This document shows positions 23,227-36,275 of a stretch of 64,000 nt of DNA, piece by piece. Location: positions 16,328,398-16,392,397 of the forward strand of contig OX421508.1 in the NCBI GenBank assembly GCA_949126835.1, read 5' to 3'. The notes beneath the pieces are model-generated. The model did no database searches, was not told where the DNA came from, and worked only from the letters and a program-made list of their open reading frames with translations. How positions within the stretch are numbered: the stretch's first letter is position 1; every line of letters begins with the position of its first letter. The stretch comes from Anisus vortex (taxonomy: Eukaryota > Mollusca > Gastropoda > Planorbidae). A program made the position numbers and the translations under genes.

Positions 23227-24310
23227 TTATTTACTTATATCATCATACATTGAGGCAACCTTTGGAAAATCTTGGCTCATAAGGGTGCACACCAAAAAGG
23301 TGGTTATTCCTCTGCCAGGGTTATGTCGCAACCATTTCTCAACCTTTTTCTCATAATATGTTTGAAGCGACTTAAAAACAGAGATGTCAATAGACTGCAT
23401 TGGATATGTTGTTTGTGGTGGGAAACATAGCATTATTACACCCTGTTCAGATGATTTCATGTTGACGGTTACGTTTTTAGTATAGGTAGAATGTCCACCT
23501 AAAATCAAAACGATAGGGCGGAGCTTTTATTGTTTACAAAAGATATAAAGTGGTGGATTCAACCTCTTTAAATAGTTTTGAATCCATCGATCCACTATCA
23601 TTGCATGCAAAAAAAATTTTCCGGAAGAAGCCCCGTCTTTCAGACCGTCTTTTATTCTTTCAATCAATTTTGGTGGAAGAAAACATCTTTCAGCATTCGA
23701 ACAAAAAAGAACGCCAGTATTCGTGACACCTTTCTCGTCATTAGAAAGAGGCCCGACCTGCTGCTGTTAGTCTATGTCTTGTCGTTGGCACTGTTGACAA
23801 GTTTGTCTCATCCATTTTATATATTTCATTTACCTCAAGAGAATGTAAGTCCGGTATAAATTGAAACTTGTCATAAAACCTCTTGAGAACTGTTCTATTA
23901 AACAGAAATAGATGACGGCTCTGCCTGGCGTAAACGTAAATTTGTGATGCCGTTTCATAAATGAATTGTACCAATCTTTACCCGCCACTCTTTTGGTTTT
24001 TACTAAATGTATGATTAAAACGATTAGTCTCAGCTAATTTATGCTCTTACTGCATCAGGACATTTTGTGACGTCAAGCATCAATCCCTCAAGCATTAGTA
24101 TGTGCTTGACAAGATCTTCTTCGACTTTAGGAGACAGACTTGTTGATCTTCCCTTGACCTTTACTCCATCTTTTGTAACTTTATTTTAGCTCAGAAGAAG
24201 ACGTCTTAAAGTAGATTTTGATATCCCATACAACCTAGCATTAAGACCACAGATACCATCTTTTAGTGATAGAAGACTATAATGTCCACGCACTGATATT
24301 TTTTTTTTCT
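23227..24310 (-). pseudogene. Pogo/Tigger-type (CENP-B-like) DDE transposase, decayed
   Basis: The minus-strand order matches the family. Near 24300-24080 is an N-terminal psq-type helix-turn-helix block (YGISKSTLRRLL, then KGRSTSLSPKVEEDLVKHIL). The first catalytic Asp region lies in NEIYKMDETNLSTVP near 23800. PPKLIERIKDG and GWIQ-like blocks follow near 23650-23560. The C-terminal DDE block reads LGGHSTYTKN, CFPPQTTYPMQSIDISVFK and YYEKKVEKWLRHNPGR at 23227-23508. Several frameshifts and stops separate the parts. The family cuts and pastes DNA at TA targets, and this copy is inactive. Terminal inverted repeats were not located. Confidence 0.8.
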
Positions 24311-26235
24311 GAAAAAGAAAATGCTAGAATGCATTGTAGGATAGTGACGAAAATGTGTGCAGCTAGCACGTCAAAGTTCTACAAAATTATAAGCAGGTTT
24401 ATAAATAAGTTTTCAATAATATAGTTTTTCTTTAAAATGATTCATAAAAACTTTACGATGTCTATTGCGACTAAAAAGTACCACGTCGGATAATTGGTAC
24501 CGTACGTATTATCCTCTAGACTCTAGAGCGAGGTACGATTTAGCCAACTCAGACTTAACATTGTTTATTGTTTCTGTGTTTTTATAGGCAATGCCAAACA
24601 GATCTAAATTAATGAGCCAGAGTGGTTAGTCAGCACACTAAACAAATATAGGCCTAAATAAGCTATGTTTAACCAGACCTACATTACATAGTATGAATAG
24701 GTCGTTTGCAATCACGTGACAAAAAGCACGTGATTTGTGTTTACTTTGTGTAATAGGTGTACAAGTAACAATGGCCGCTGTATTAATAAAGTTTTATATA
24801 GGCTCGAGCTTTTTTAAAATGATGTGTTGTGTTTTAAGTCTTATTAAGATTTAAGATGTATTATGTATGTTAAAAAAATAGGCTATTTTATTATTATCAT
24901 AGACATAGATCATAGACGATGTGAGCCTATTAGTGACTTGACTAGATAACCTATTCACCAACACTATCACTTGACATCGTAGCTGCCCTACTTAGACATT
25001 AGCCTAGCCTACGAAACATTAAAAGTGTAGGCCTATAAAGTGAAATTGAAAGTGTAAATAGGTCTAGCTGGCCCTAGCCTAATCATATTAATCAATTAAT
25101 CTACAGTATTACTATTTACCTCCTTTTTTTAACAGGATAGCCAATATTCATATTATTATGTGAATTTAGCATGATAAGAAACGTCACCATGTGCCATATT
25201 TGTTCCTCAAATTTACAAATGACGTCACTAAAAAACTTAAGCTCCGCCCATAGCGAACGCTCTATAGAGGCACTGGTAAAAAAAAACATCAAGTAGTGTA
25301 AAAAAATATAAAGCGTGCTTACCGTTTTATTTTCTTGTCCATGTCCACCATTGTTGTATGACATGTTTTAACGGACTTAAATTGCTTAAATGTTTATTAC
25401 AACCAGTCAAAATATGTAAAACGGCATAGGTAGAATTACCGAGCGGTACGAATTACCCACCTTTCCCCCTATATATGACCTATATATTCATATACATAGC
25501 TACATTGAATAATAAACTCTAGGTAAATTCAAAATGTTCTTACCAGTTAGATTTCTAAAAAAAAAATAACTTGTCCAAGCCAAACTTTATTTTAATGAAC
25601 TTACGTCATTACACACCCAAACACTGATACTCAACAGTCCGATTTATCTCAATCACTGGGCTTGACTTATTTGGCCTCGTAAAAGTACAAAACAGGCCCA
25701 TAACTCCTGTGCACTGCAGCCAAACAGACGCACACACAAACAAAGCACACACACACACTCGCACATACAAGCACACATAACTTTGCGGCGACGAACGAAA
25801 AAAAAATAGAAGAGGAAAGAAGAAAAATCAAGATAAATAATGTCCTCGCACTTTCTGCACCGGGTCACGTGCGGCCTTCGCGTGTTCTATTTATAGACAA
25901 CAAGTCTTTTTATTTAGAGGTTATTTATTCTTCAGTGTAACAAAGGATCCCTCTGAATAATTGTTTATTAATTTTCGATTGTGGGTAACAAAATACCCCT
26001 TCACAAGTTGTCAACAAGTTATCAACGACTAGATCTTGATTTTATAGTTTATAATGTTATGTTTGTCTCTTATTCTTTTAAACTCTTTATTCATATGAAA
26101 TGTATATTTAAAAAAAAACAACAACTAGAAAGTCCTTGAAACAAATTAATTCGGCACTTCTGACTACAGGAGAGAAAAAAAAAAGGCAATTTCCTGGGAC
26201 AGTAGGCCTACTGAATGTATCCCCCCTCCCAATTC
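24311..26235. other. AT-rich intergenic DNA, no gene recognised
   Basis: Two CACGTG motifs lie 14 bp apart at 24713 and 24727, upstream of an ATGGCCGC. A minus-strand frame at 25116-25364 starts at an ATG and meets a donor-like ACGGTAAGC. Neither supports a gene call. Confidence 0.4.
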
Positions 26236-26372
26236 CTTGTGTGAGTGTGTGTGTGTATGTGTGAATGTGTGTGTGTGTGTCTGAGTGTCTTTGTGTATGT
26301 GTGTGTGACTGTGTGTGTGAGTGTGTGTGTGTGAGTGTGTGTGTATGTGTGTGTGTGTGAGTGTTTGTAAGT
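26236..26372. repeat. (TG)n microsatellite with TGAG/TATG interruptions
   Basis: Nearly continuous GTGTGTG with occasional A or C. The open frames on the opposite strand (THTHTH) are products of the repeat. Confidence 0.95.
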
Positions 26373-26597
26373 GCAAAAGAAATATCGTGCATGCGTAGCC
26401 AGTGTTTGTCAATATACATTTTAGACTACACTATACATTTTAAGTGCGTTCTAATTGAATGTTCAAGGTCGATTAGTTTAAATTCTCAAGGTTGGTTAGC
26501 TGAACACTGGGACACAATATATGTTTAGCTTACATTGCACGACCTCCCCGCACCTACGATGACCCCGGTAAGAGCTAGAGAGAGATAGACAGACAGC

Positions 26598-26616
26598 TGA
26601 TATATATATATATAGG

Positions 26617-26670
<54 letters not shown>

Positions 26671-26681
26671 TATATATATAA
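26598..26681. repeat. (TA)n microsatellite
   Basis: Alternating TA with a GGCC interruption near 26616. Confidence 0.93.
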
Positions 26682-28098
26682 AGAGAGATGATAATTCTAT
26701 GTGGGTTTTTTATTTTCAATATAATATGTCGTGCACAGTTAATCTGTTTTGAGGGTGTAAATAAATAGGCATGAGCTCCGATGCCCTGCCCTCATATCGA
26801 CGACCTCAGCCTCCTTCTGTTTTGTCCTTAGCAGTGTTAAAAGACATATGAGCTTTAATTATTTTTTTTTGCGAATTCGATCGTCAATCAAGCTCTCACG
26901 CTACACCACCACACGAGCTTAAAGCATAGCCACTTGGTCACCCTAATCATGGTTTAAGAAGAGAAATTTAGTTAGAATGACAAACCTAACGGTGCATGCA
27001 CGATAAGTACCAATATCTCTTTAATGTCTTTTTTTCTTTGGTTAGTTTGGTTTTGCAATCACTTGTTAAAGGTTTTCCAAATCAATAAATCAATTACACA
27101 CTGCTGTCATCAAAAGCATAAAGTGTTTTTCTTTTTTTTAAGTTTAAAGAGTGTATTACATTAGCGGAACATAATTAGTATAAGTTACACAAGTCACAAA
27201 AGGTTAATAAGTTTTCTAGGTAAACGAATAAAGAAAAAATATTGCAGCCAAATACAAACTGAAAATCCTGTCACATGAGAGAGCACTCTATGGTATCCGA
27301 ACAGAGTGAGTGGTACAGAGGTTGGAGGAAAGTTGTGGGAGGGAGGGGGGACTTTAATACAGTTCCAGAAATGGTCTGACATTTCTGTTTATGCACCACA
27401 TACACTCGCGCGCACACACATATAATGTATCAAGCTTTGATTTTTTTTCAATTCATTAGTGCCCAAATAAAACATTTGGCATTAATATTCTTGAACAATA
27501 CGATCATGTTATTTATACATTAAGCCTCATCGAACAGGGCATGGTATCACGAATCGTGTGTCATAATGGGTTATACATTTGGGGAGGGGGGGGGGGGGTC
27601 CATCGGCTCCCACTATAGCGGGCTATTTTTTTTCCTTTGGATAAGCCTATCAATAGTCTTGTCCTTCGATCAGTCATGCTTTTTTCTCTCCGTGAGTGGT
27701 AACAATGCCTAGTGGGCTACTTACTTACTTACTTACTAAGTAACTAATACAGCATCGAAACGTATCAAAACAAAAAGAAAAACAATCTCTTCTGGAAACT
27801 GAAATTCCTCGTGGAAAATGTGCATTCATTTCACAATGAGGTGTATACTTCCCCTGAGCACTTCAAGTTGATTTATATTAGATCTAACTCTTGCATGAGC
27901 ATTAATAGAACAGCTAACGTATCTCCATTCTTTATTCCAAAGCCCTATATTCATTGCCTGCCTTTTTTTAATGGTTCTAAATTTAGTATCGTTAACATCC
28001 ACACATAGGTGAACACAGAAATTGTTTAGCTTTTGGGTTCTTAGTTTGGAAAATATTTTTTGTTATGCGTATAGATCTATATATGTAAATTATATATA
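26682..28098. other. AT-rich intergenic DNA, no gene recognised
   Basis: Contains a poly-G run near 27586-27598 and a short (TTAC)n run at 27719-27739. No coding sequence recognised. Confidence 0.45.
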
Positions 28099-28362
28099 CA
28101 AGCTAAAGTCCCCCGCGTTTCCCCGGGGGGGGGGGGGAAATTACATAGGCATATATAAGTTACAGATAAACATTTTATAACCTACATTGAACATAAAGCT
28201 ATAATAAATTTAAAAAAAAATGATTTATTATTTACTGAAAACATTTAGGAAAGGAATTTTGAGCGAGATCGGAGAAGTAAAATATAAGACAATAAGGTCA
28301 CGTGTCCTTAAAACATCCAATGGGGATCAGAATCCACGCACACAGTCTACTTTATATATAGA
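28099..28362 (-). mobile_element. Non-autonomous Helitron-like element, copy 2 (shortened)
   Basis: The minus strand ends with a G/C hairpin (CCCCGGGGAAACGCGGGGG), then TTTAGCTTG and T. It starts TCTATATATAAAG next to sequence matching the CCAATGGGGATC block of copies at 814 and 56564. The tRNA-like middle is absent. Its 5' end lies directly against a retroelement fragment that starts at 28363. Confidence 0.65.
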
Positions 28363-28618
28363 GTTAAAGAGGCACCTTACACACCGGTATATATGCGGCA
28401 GAGGGCAAACTTCGGCTTATGGCGGAGGCTAAAAGAGCAGCGAAGAAAAGTAAAGAACACAGGCTGTCCCTAACAATCTCCAACGGTCCAGCTTTCAGGT
28501 GCCAGAGATGCGACAGAGCCTGTCTCTCAAGGATAGGTCTCCACAGACAGAGTCAATTTTGCAGGGCTGGCCAAATCACAGGAGCGCAAATCTAATCGTC
28601 TTTCGAGACTGTGGAGCC
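28363..28618 (+). pseudogene. Non-LTR retrotransposon C-terminal fragment with 3' UTR
   Basis: A plus-strand frame from just after the Helitron edge reads GTLHTGIYAAEGKLR, then KRAAKKSKEHRLSLTISNG and the finger CQRCDRACLSRIGLHRQ, ending GQITGAQI and a stop. A conserved 3' UTR (TCGTCTTTCGAGACTGTGGA) leads into a (GAT)n tail at 28619. This is the same family as 56657-57012. Only the last ~80 codons are present. Confidence 0.7.
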
Positions 28619-28682
28619 AATGATGATGATGATGATGATGATGATGATATATATATATATATATATATTATTATTATTATTA
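28619..28682. repeat. Compound (GAT)n-(AT)n-(TTA)n microsatellite
   Basis: The GAT part is the 3' tail of the adjoining retroelement. The AT and TTA parts follow without a gap. Confidence 0.92.
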
Positions 28683-28954
28683 CGACAGCCCTTTTCTTCA
28701 TAAGAAATCCTCAAGTTGAGTTATCAATTCTTATTATAAAGGCGATATATCAGTGGTCATCTATGCACTGTCATATATATGCCGCAATAGGTAGGTTTAG
28801 TATTTCCCTGGTCAAGTCGTTTTGATATACTTCTCAAGTATTAATTCAATAAAAATGTTAAATGACAAGCCAGCTTTTGTTTTCTTATTGCAGATAATTA
28901 TTATGTAGTAGATGACTGTAGAATAATGAGTACCGAATTGTAGACTGTATTATT

Positions 28955-29345
28955 TATTTGGCTAGAGCCCCCATTCAGTTTATGAAATATTTATTTATTA
29001 TGTTATCTTGTAGTTATTATAATTACTGCTTCAATTGGTAGTATCATTATTGGTTCATTTTGATATTAGTTTAGTGTAGTCTAGGTTGGTCCTGATTCAA
29101 AATATCCCCTGGCAATCTTTATAACATTGATTAGAGTTTTATTTGATTTCTTCAGGTGTATATTTATGTTGGCTCAATATACACAATAAGTATCGTGTTG
29201 CTATTGTGTAGTGTTGGCAATTACTATTGCAGTAAAAATAAAACACAAACAATACTGGAACGTGAAGAACTGATATAAATCGAGTTTTGTAAAATAAACG
29301 AATTATTGGTTTAATCACAGAATCATCAATTAGCAATCCGAATTA
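28955..29345. repeat. Diverged direct repeat, left member
   Basis: Aligns patchily with 30318-30690. Shared blocks include GGCTNGAGCCCCC followed by TATGAAA, then CTTCAATTG, an AGGTT...CCC block and CACAAACAAT. Together with its partner it could be an old LTR pair or an old duplication. No coding sequence lies between them. Confidence 0.4.
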
Positions 29346-29870
29346 TATTTACACAAGACGTTAAGAATAGCACATGTCCATGGAATCAATAAGAAATATA
29401 TTCAATAGGTTATGAATAGTATTGAAACTACTGGTAAAACAATATTTAGTCCTTTATAGTATACATCAGTAGGAATTTTATTTTAGAGCACAAGCTACAT
29501 GTTTACTTGACGAGAGCTGCCAAAGAACTGACAAAACTTTCTACTGATTCGCGTGGGTCTATCCTATGGGTCGATACGATACCGTAAGCGAATACAAGAG
29601 AGTACATTACATTATATAATAAAATACTAGCTTGCGATGGAATATCCGAATACGACCACTAGCAACAACGGCCATGTTGTCCGGTACAGTAGCTGGGGAA
29701 AACCAATGTCAATATTGTCCGGTTATTTAGCTGGGAAAAACCAACTACCTTATTAGCTGGGAAAAACCAACGACCTTGGCCTATGAAATAATGTATATCA
29801 TTACTACTGCAATTCTTTGAACGATTAATATCAATTTAATTATTGTACAATGTATAACTTTACGTTTCGT

Positions 29871-30003
<133 letters not shown>

Positions 30004-30317
30004 TTATTACATTACCACCTGACCATTAATGATGTGATAAGAATCCTTACATAATTGCCAGTTATATGGTATTGCATCAACAATATACGGTGGTCATCTT
30101 CACCATTGTACATGCCGAAAGTTAGTTTGATGAAGGTATACTGGCCAATATTATAATATATTTATGACAATCATTTATTACATTAAAATACCGGACGAAA
30201 CCAGCATTTATTACATTATTCAAAATCACGGGCGAGCAACCCAATTATTACATTATTGTAATATTATAGTTCTTTCAGGTGACTTGCAAGTAACTGAATT
30301 AATATAGGTATGATGTA

Positions 30318-30690
30318 TTTTTGGCTTGAGCCCCCGTTATGAAAGATTATTATCATAAGTGTTATTAAACAGTTCAATTGATTATTATTCAGCATAGCAA
30401 TCATATTATATAATTGTATGAGTTCAGTATTTGCTCATTTTAATTATTTGTAAACGTGTCTAAAGGGTAGGTTCTGGTTTATTCTCCCTGAGCGCTTCGA
30501 CTATGTATAGCATTGAGTTCACCATGCATTACAGTGTCATTTGATATTTATATAGGCTCTTAGTTCGATGTAAATTGGAACAATTGATTCATTTAGTTGA
30601 TGTATAAATTTGTATTTTACACCACAAACAATTGAACGAGAATAAGTAAAGAAATCCTTCGTCAACAGTTAAACAATGAATTTAATTGGG
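30318..30690. repeat. Diverged direct repeat, right member
   Basis: Partner of 28955-29345, offset by about 1.36 kb, with the same block order. Confidence 0.4.
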
Positions 30691-33189
30691 TATATTACAA
30701 AGGGGTGTCCAATTTTGATGCGATGGTTGGCTGAAAAGCTAATATTACAAGTAAATAAGAAGGTAAAATATGCAAGCTTAACAGCTAAGCACATTAAATA
30801 AGTGTAAACACACATGGTAGTTTAAAATATAGAAATCCATGAGAATAACATAATAAAACACACAAATAATCCTTAAGAATAAAGCATGGAATTATTTATT
30901 TAACATCAGAGTATTATAGTATAGCTTCCTTTTAGTATGTACAAGCATTAAGCTGGAAAAGAGAACGAACCTCGATTGCTTTGCCTTTTTATATTGAGTT
31001 GGTTTGGTCGTTTTAATCGGATCTATGGATTCGTAACCCTCCAAGAGACCTATACACAATTCGTTAGAGACAAAAAAATATATCACGTGATGTTGTCTAA
31101 ACTAAAAAAAAATGGCTGATCTTACATTGATCTTATCGGCACCTATGATTTTTTAAAAATTTAATTTTCCACATATCCTTGAATAGTGTGATATTATAAA
31201 TGATGCTCACGGAAGCAACAATGATTATAGACATTCAATTATTAAATAACAACACCTATTTGTTGATCTTTCAAAGGAAATCGATGAAAAGATATTTTGT
31301 ATTTTATATTCTTTACATAATAATTTAGCGGTAGAATTTGCGCACCCAACAAGCAGCGCATTAAAACATTGTTAATATTTCTAAGTGTATTCAATTCAAT
31401 TCAATTCAACATCACGTGACCGGGATATCATTCTGCATAGACCTCATAACTCTGCATGATGAAATTGAAGTTTGATAAGAAAATAATTTAGTAATCGATC
31501 AAATTAATATCCGAAATCGTTAATAAAAGAGAAGCTATAAGATGCCATTTTTAAAGGGACCTTTCATTGTTTAATTTGAAAGACCAATTGAAAAGCTTTT
31601 TTATCAAAATTGAGTTAACATTTCATTTTAATATTAAATAGTGTATTCAGCATATGAATGCTAATAAAAATCATTTATACAAGATATCAAAGATTAATTT
31701 TAAGTAATTAGTACAATATTTGCACTAAAATGTGTGTGTTTTTCGGAGGAAAAATCCAAATCTCGTAGCCATTTGAGATGTTTTTATTTCCGGCAACATA
31801 GGAAAGTGACGTAAGAGAAAGGATTCCGAAAAGGAAAAATGAATATTTTCACGTGTTTTGAATCTATTGCCACATGTTTTGAATCTTTTCCCTGTTCTTA
31901 TTTTTAACAAAATGGTTAAATATAGTTTGATAGCGTCGAGTTTTGTTTATTTATTTCCTTTCTCAAACGTCACCTCCGTGTAAGGCTACTCCAAATCTCG
32001 TCCCTTTGAGAAAAACCTCTTCACTTGGTCTTTAAATAATAAGGGAAGTATTCATTGATCAACTAATAACTCTCTACGGCGCATTAGTGTCAATAATAAA
32101 CATTTTAAAATATCTTCGCAGTTATTAATAATTATGAAACGGCGTTTCGTAACAATATATATATATATAGCTATATATAAGAGATTTATAATAATTGTGT
32201 AATATTGAACATAAATAAATACTTTTAAACAACTAAATGAGGTCTCTGTAAAAACATTTCAGACGCGCTGGGCATTTTGTTGATTGTATTTTATGAAGTT
32301 AGGAAGGGAAAAAATTAATTTGTTGAATTTTGAAAAGAGTGGATGCCAACAAAGTCTATAAGATGGACTTTCTTTAATATTTATGCTATTTGATGACTCG
32401 AATGACTTCTTTTCGGAAGTCGAGATTCCCGTTTGCATTGTACATTTCCGTTTTATTTAAGCACTATGAATTTCTCAATGAAAAATAAAAATAAAAAATC
32501 GAATTAGAAGTAAATTAATGCGCACGGAAAAAAGCGAACATAGCCTATAAACTCTAAAAATAGAGCGGTCCATCTTATTATAAATCTAGTCTTTGATGCT
32601 GACGACTGAAATATTGGGGGCGTATCAAGTCATTATGATTGAGTAGGACAACGTTGTGTAGAGATCACCACAGAATGACCTTGGATTTTCATCAACATCA
32701 AATATACATATACACGAATAGCCTACCCACAATTCGATTTTGCAAACTGAATAAATAAGACCTGACTTAAACTAAAATTTACCCTGGACCTAATGGCTTA
32801 AATCTAGTATCCTAAGAAAATAAAAAGACACACAAGGTAACCTCTTCAAAATGTGAAATTATGGGATTGGTTGTTGTTGGTGTTTTGTTTTTTTACCATT
32901 AATAATAAGTGAGAGCACAAAACAATTCTGATCCGCTTTCCACGCTAACCAAGACAATAAAAAGTACAACCGTTTTGTTAGCTTGTTAATGTAGATCGTA
33001 GTCTAGAGTCTAGCCAACGTATCGATCTCAGTCTATGGTGCTTAGACCTATAAAGGCAGTATTACTGGATTATGTGGCCAGTACAGTGTCCAAACGCCTT
33101 TACCACCATCCCCTTCACTAACGTAAGAAACAGCTTGGGAGACGATACTCCCCAGACCTGAGAAATACAATCTTGGCCTTTTTTTTAAA
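30691..33189. other. AT-rich intergenic DNA, no gene recognised
   Basis: Only short low-complexity open frames. A TA run lies at about 32155-32170. Nothing assigned. Confidence 0.45.
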
Positions 33190-33275
33190 ATCTGGATTCG
33201 AACCCTATGACCTTCCGTATGGAGATCCGAATCCCCGCCTCAAATTGTAGATACTCTGGTTACGCTCCTCCCCCC
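33190..33275 (-). other. tRNA-derived (SINE-like) fragment
   Basis: The minus strand carries GGGTTCGAATCC (B box) preceded by TCTCCATACGGAAGGTCATA. The same spacing and related bases occur in the tRNA-like sequence at 41921-41990. A G-run disrupts the A-box side. A T-rich stretch follows the B box. Not a functional tRNA. Confidence 0.4.
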
Positions 33276-33534
33276 CCCCCCCCCCCCACCATCACTTGAC
33301 ACACATATGGACCTTAATAAATGACATTATATTCACATTATTTTGTATTATTGTCAAAAGTAAATGACATTTTTTTTACAAGTATCCTACAAGACAATAG
33401 CTACATGTAGGCCTTTCTAGTTAGTATCTTTGACTGTACTCGAAGTTGTATGTTATCAGTGAATAATTGTCCTATTTAAGGAGCCACGACTCATCATACA
33501 AAATACAAACATTGTTTGACACATCAACTTAGAA

Positions 33535-33710
33535 ATCGAATGCACATCAGCGGCCATTACCTCTAGACTATTAGCCAAGACACAGTTTAACCCACTGAGC
33601 TATAATTATACATGGAGTGCTCAAGCAATTAATATGGAGAAGAAAAAATGGGAGAAAATGCGGACTGTTAAATATAGATATGTGCTTTGTATGGCACTGA
33701 CCTATATATA
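33535..33710 (-). repeat. Inverted-repeat arm (left), with tRNA-like A box
   Basis: The minus strand reads GAGCACTCCATGTATAATTA then TAGCTCAGTGGGTTAAAC. The plus strand at 34149-34190 reads GAGCACTCCATATATTGGAG then CTCAGTGGTTTAACC. Homology continues inward (GGAGAAAAT.GGACT). The two arms face each other across about 350 bp that includes a long TA run. Confidence 0.55.
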
Positions 33711-33797
33711 CATGGAAGTACTAAAATATAAAAAAACTTTTCGTAATTGCGTCATTGAAATTTGATAAAAATGAACTCTTATTTACTGAACATACAT

Positions 33798-33799
<2 letters not shown>

Positions 33800-33863
<64 letters not shown>

Positions 33864-33864
33864 T

Positions 33865-33898
<34 letters not shown>
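33800..33898. repeat. (TA)n microsatellite between the inverted arms
   Basis: Alternating TA with two AATATA interruptions. The open frame across it (IYIYIY) is a repeat product. Confidence 0.95.
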
Positions 33899-34064
33899 AG
33901 CTTATACTCTCTTATACGAGTAATTGTGTTAATTTTAATGATTTAATGGCGAAGTAAAAAGATGTAGGCCTAATGGTTGATGATTTTTATGAATAATGCT
34001 TTCAATATCACATATATATATATATATAACTGAGTAAGTAATTTTAATTAATATTTATTATTTA

Positions 34065-34245
34065 GACATGTATATATAGCTCAGTTATATACAGTGCACT
34101 TATGTATGTTTAAAAGTCCATATTTTCTCCTACAATTTACTTCTTTTGAGCACTCCATATATTGGAGCTCAGTGGTTTAACCCATATTATTATAGCGTCT
34201 CCCCTTCCAATCTACTAATTCGACACATAACGTGGGCTCACTACG
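34065..34245 (+). repeat. Inverted-repeat arm (right), with tRNA-like A box
   Basis: Partner of 33535-33710. The arm has GAGCTCAGTGGTTTAA and, about 45 nt later, CTAATTCGACAC, an A/B-box-like spacing. Confidence 0.55.
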
Positions 34246-34249
34246 TAAT

Positions 34250-35790
34250 TATTAAATACCTGATACATATCTGGGCTCTGAATCAAATATTCAAATACCA
34301 TGTGTCAATTAGTAAATCGCCATTCTGTCTACATAAATCACTGATATAATATGTCAACACGGACTTTATATTCTCACATCTAAAGCGAAAATGAACATTT
34401 ATTCAACACTCAACACCCAATTTCCCATTCGTTTGCTGTTCTGCAAAAACAATATTTATTAATAATAATGGCCGCGCCTTATTGATTTTATGGTCGCAGT
34501 ATTCATCCAAATAATTGTTCACTAAAGACAGTGCGACTTGAAGTTTAACGTTGCAGATATTATCTTTTCAAGCCAGGATTTATACATTTTTTTAATTAAT
34601 TTTATATTTTTGAAGTATGTTAGTGTTTTGTATACCTGAAACTACTGTTCCTATGATTTTTTATGTGAAGAACCGCTTATAAGAACTATTTTACACCATT
34701 AGTGTCCATAGGGCCTACTAATGAACGAACCGCCATCTTGAAAAAAATGACAGTAACTAATAAACACGAACAAGGCGAATTAAATGTGGCTGTAGAGGAG
34801 GAATACGACTGTGGATCTAGAAGCATTTTATCTGCGTCGCTCAGACAGATTGGTCAACAGTGGCAAAAAGTAAAGGTGGAGGGATGGCTGTCTATATAAA
34901 CAAACAATATAGCAATTTCAACAGCATTACAACAAAAGAAGGATATGTACACCAGAATAGAATTATTGTGTGTCAGCCTCCGGCTATTCTATCTACCGTG
35001 ACAATTCAAGCAAATATACGTGACAAGAAATATATAGTCAAGACTGCAGGGAGCCAGAATACAATAGCTGACTACTAATGAACTTTTTCTTGTATGATAA
35101 ATTGTGTGATAGTGTGCGTGCATGTATATTTTTATAAGTCTATTTCTGGGCGTGAGTACAAATATTTATATTGTTTAAAATAAGCTGAAAGACAAAAATG
35201 TATAATCCAGACACATTTCTATTTGTTTGAATCAATAAAGAAAACTTATCAGCCTCTTAATTTTCAAATAAGCACATCTACACGTCACACAATAGTTGAC
35301 ACAACTGTAGTTATTCATTAAACATCAGCGGACCTCAACAAAATCCAGGGCCGGCTCTATGTTTGCTCTTGCCCAGTGTGAGCCATCAGCGTTCCCCCTT
35401 CAAGATCTCCTTAGCGCCATCGTTGAGAGGCTGTAAGACGATAGGAACCTTTGTACTATAGACATCCTTGTATCTTTCTCTCTCTTTCTCCTTCCCTCTC
35501 CTTCTCTGTATATCTTGTAGTCGTTCTTTATGGACAGCCCTCAGTTTTAACATTTGTTTAGAGTTAGAGGGTAAGAGAAAAATAGAGAAAATGTAGATTG
35601 GGGGAGGGGAGAAGTTGGCGCAAAAAAAACAACATATGCAACAATACAATTTTTATTTGTCAAGAACATCAATGAGAAAATTTTCTTTCAAATCTCCTTT
35701 CCTGAACCAGTGCAAGAAGGTCAAAAGTTTCATTTGACCTGGGCGACGTGACATTATGTGGAATATCGTGTATATAGGTTAAGTCATTCG
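34250..35790. other. Intergenic DNA with a possible coding relic
   Basis: Two overlapping frames at 34702-35078 read KGGGMAVYINKQYSN and later SQNTIADY. These faintly recall retroelement protein motifs but are too short and inconsistent to name. The rest is unassigned. Confidence 0.35.
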
Positions 35791-35794
35791 TTAT

Positions 35795-35935
35795 ATTTAG
35801 ACCGCCTTTGGCGTGCCGTGGGGTGGCTGGAGCGCAGACAGAACCTTGGTGTGCCTTCCCCCGCCATTGGTTCGCCCCTACAAATGTTACGCCCTAGACT
35901 ATTAAGCCTTCGGCTCGTCCGTTTTTTGTTTTTTT
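35795..35935 (-). repeat. GC-rich dispersed repeat fragment
   Basis: Matches the complement of 13340-13480: GGCGTGC...GGGGTGGCTGG, ACCTTGGTG, TTACGCC and GGCTCGTCCGTTTT occur in the same order. The orientation is opposite to the copies at 13335 and 16955. Confidence 0.6.
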
Positions 35936-36275
35936 TTAGAGAAACATAATTTACTCCAAGAAAGCGAACAAATCTGGCATACAGAACAAATGGCCTACTT
36001 TGGTCTGTCATAGAAGGCTGCCTTTGGTTTAAAAAACCTTTACTTTATGTTATAAACACTATAAAACCGTTTAAACCCAAAGCCCTGAGGCTAGAATATA
36101 TTGTTGTTTAAGAACCAGTAGATGTAGTTGACAGGACCATTTAATGGGGTGGATTTTAAACTGTGATACACTATACTTAACGAACGAGATTCTTGCAGGT
36201 CAGAAATGAAGAGGTGGGGGGGGGGGGGATAATAAATGTGACAAGAGTCAAAAGTAACAAGTGTACTTTGGCAGA

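Noticed and set aside
24713..24790. Paired CACGTG motifs before ATGGCCGC as a promoter
   Set aside because: The frame ends after about 26 codons. A similar CACGTGAT...AATGGC arrangement near 31084-31114 suggests a repeat motif.
25116..25364. Minus-strand frame with ATG and donor-like GTAAGC
   Set aside because: Short, no recognised domain, no acceptor partner or conservation available.
26108..26419. Histidine/threonine-rich frames
   Set aside because: Pure translation of the TG microsatellite.
34702..35078. Possible retroelement endonuclease or RNase H relic (KGGGMAVYI; SQNTIADY)
   Set aside because: Motifs are very short, belong to different protein families and sit in one small open stretch. 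Not enough to call.
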